Positions 6,066-6,430 of a DNA stretch of 6,430 bases are shown one piece after another. A program made the translations under genes and the position numbers. The notes below the pieces were generated by a model. That model ran no database searches. It saw nothing but the letters and a program-made list of their open reading frames with translations, and was not told the DNA's origin. Source of the DNA: Armatimonadota bacterium (GTDB lineage: Bacteria; Armatimonadota; Fimbriimonadia; Fimbriimonadales; Fimbriimonadaceae); the NCBI GenBank assembly GCA_023428805.1, contig JAEYWW010000305.1, positions 1 through 6,430 on the forward strand, given 5' to 3'. Within the stretch, counting starts at the first letter, position 1. The number at the start of each line of letters is the position of its first letter.

Positions 6066-6430
6066 ATGAGCAACGGCGGACGAAGCGCCCTTGGTTTTTT
6101 TGCGGCGTTTGTCGTCGTTGGTGCGGCGGTTGCTGGTCTGGCAGTCAGAAATCGGATTGAGATTGGAGGATCTCCCGCCCCAGTCTCCACATCGAGCGGA
6201 CTGGTTGCTTCGCAGGGCGACACCGCTCCGAGTGATGCAGCGCTCTTTCACCGCCTGACCCTCGAACTCGAAAAAAGGTATGTCGAGCCTGTCAAGGATA
6301 AATCTGTTCTCGGTGCTGGCGCGGTTCGGGGAATGATCGGCAGCCTCATGGACCCTGATTCGACCTATTACGACAAGGATCAATGGGCGGTCGTGAAGGC
6401 GCGACGACAGGGCAGAATGCAGGGCATCGG
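6066..6430 (+). CDS. S41-family carboxy-terminal processing peptidase (CtpA-like), N-terminal part
   Basis: The frame opens at ATG 6066 and runs to the right edge without a stop, giving the first 121 codons. Residues 9-27 (LGFFAAFVVVGAAVAGLAV) are a single membrane anchor or uncleaved signal, followed by a Ser/Pro/Gly-rich linker. Residues 58-121 match the conserved N-terminal region of C-terminal processing peptidases: ALFHRLTLELEKRYVEPV, then LGAGAVRGMIGSLMDPDSTYYD (82-103), equivalent to the family's GAi-GMl-sLDPhStY pattern, then QGRMQGIG leading into the PDZ domain. The PDZ domain and the Ser-Lys catalytic dyad lie beyond the window. These periplasmic proteases trim or degrade exported proteins from the C-terminus. 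The gene follows the HEAT-repeat gene by 42 bases on the same strand and is probably in the same operon. There is no good ribosome binding site; a GGGAG sits about 14 bases upstream. Confidence 0.88.
   Translation, partial: MSNGGRSALGFFAAFVVVGAAVAGLAVRNRIEIGGSPAPVSTSSGLVASQGDTAPSDAALFHRLTLELEKRYVEPVKDKSVLGAGAVRGMIGSLMDPDSTYYDKDQWAVVKARRQGRMQGI

Overview
The window is a stretch of a bacterial chromosome of moderate GC content with no phage, insertion-sequence or CRISPR signature. It holds one tRNA, seven supportable protein genes (the first and last cut by the window edges) and a non-coding stretch of about 430 bases. The lineage cannot be fixed from this sequence. Weak Shine-Dalgarno signals, a possible leaderless start and the set of exported proteins with short signal sequences would suit an Armatimonadota (Fimbriimonas-like) or similar Gram-negative-type bacterium. 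That is inference only.

Left part (1-2084), loosely packed. The C-terminal end of a TPR-like helical protein (3-473, +) converges on a SRAP-family (YedK/HMCES-like) DNA-protein crosslink enzyme (612-1247, -). The SRAP protein keeps Cys2 and the DGFYEW glutamate but has Gln where the family's catalytic His is expected, and probably Gln for the conserved Asn. Divergent from it is a small exported DUF4177-like protein (1363-1653, +). About 430 bases follow with only hairpins, then a complete tRNA-Trp(CCA) on the minus strand with encoded CCA (2085-2160).

Right part (2254-6430), one densely packed plus-strand block. It encodes a lipoprotein of the helical-backbone (BtuF/FhuD-like) periplasmic binding family, an S-methyl-5'-thioadenosine phosphorylase whose start abuts or overlaps the lipoprotein stop, a 688-residue exported protein with C-terminal HEAT-like repeats and an N-terminal half I do not recognise, and the first 121 codons of an S41 carboxy-terminal processing peptidase. 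Gaps are -4 to +42 bases, so the block is probably an operon. It mixes one cytosolic methionine-salvage enzyme with three envelope proteins. No ABC permease or ATPase for the binding protein is present.

I see no clearly new multi-gene system. The observations most worth a second look are the substituted active site of the SRAP protein, the unassigned N-terminal half of the HEAT protein, and the tight coupling of an orphan binding lipoprotein to MTA phosphorylase.
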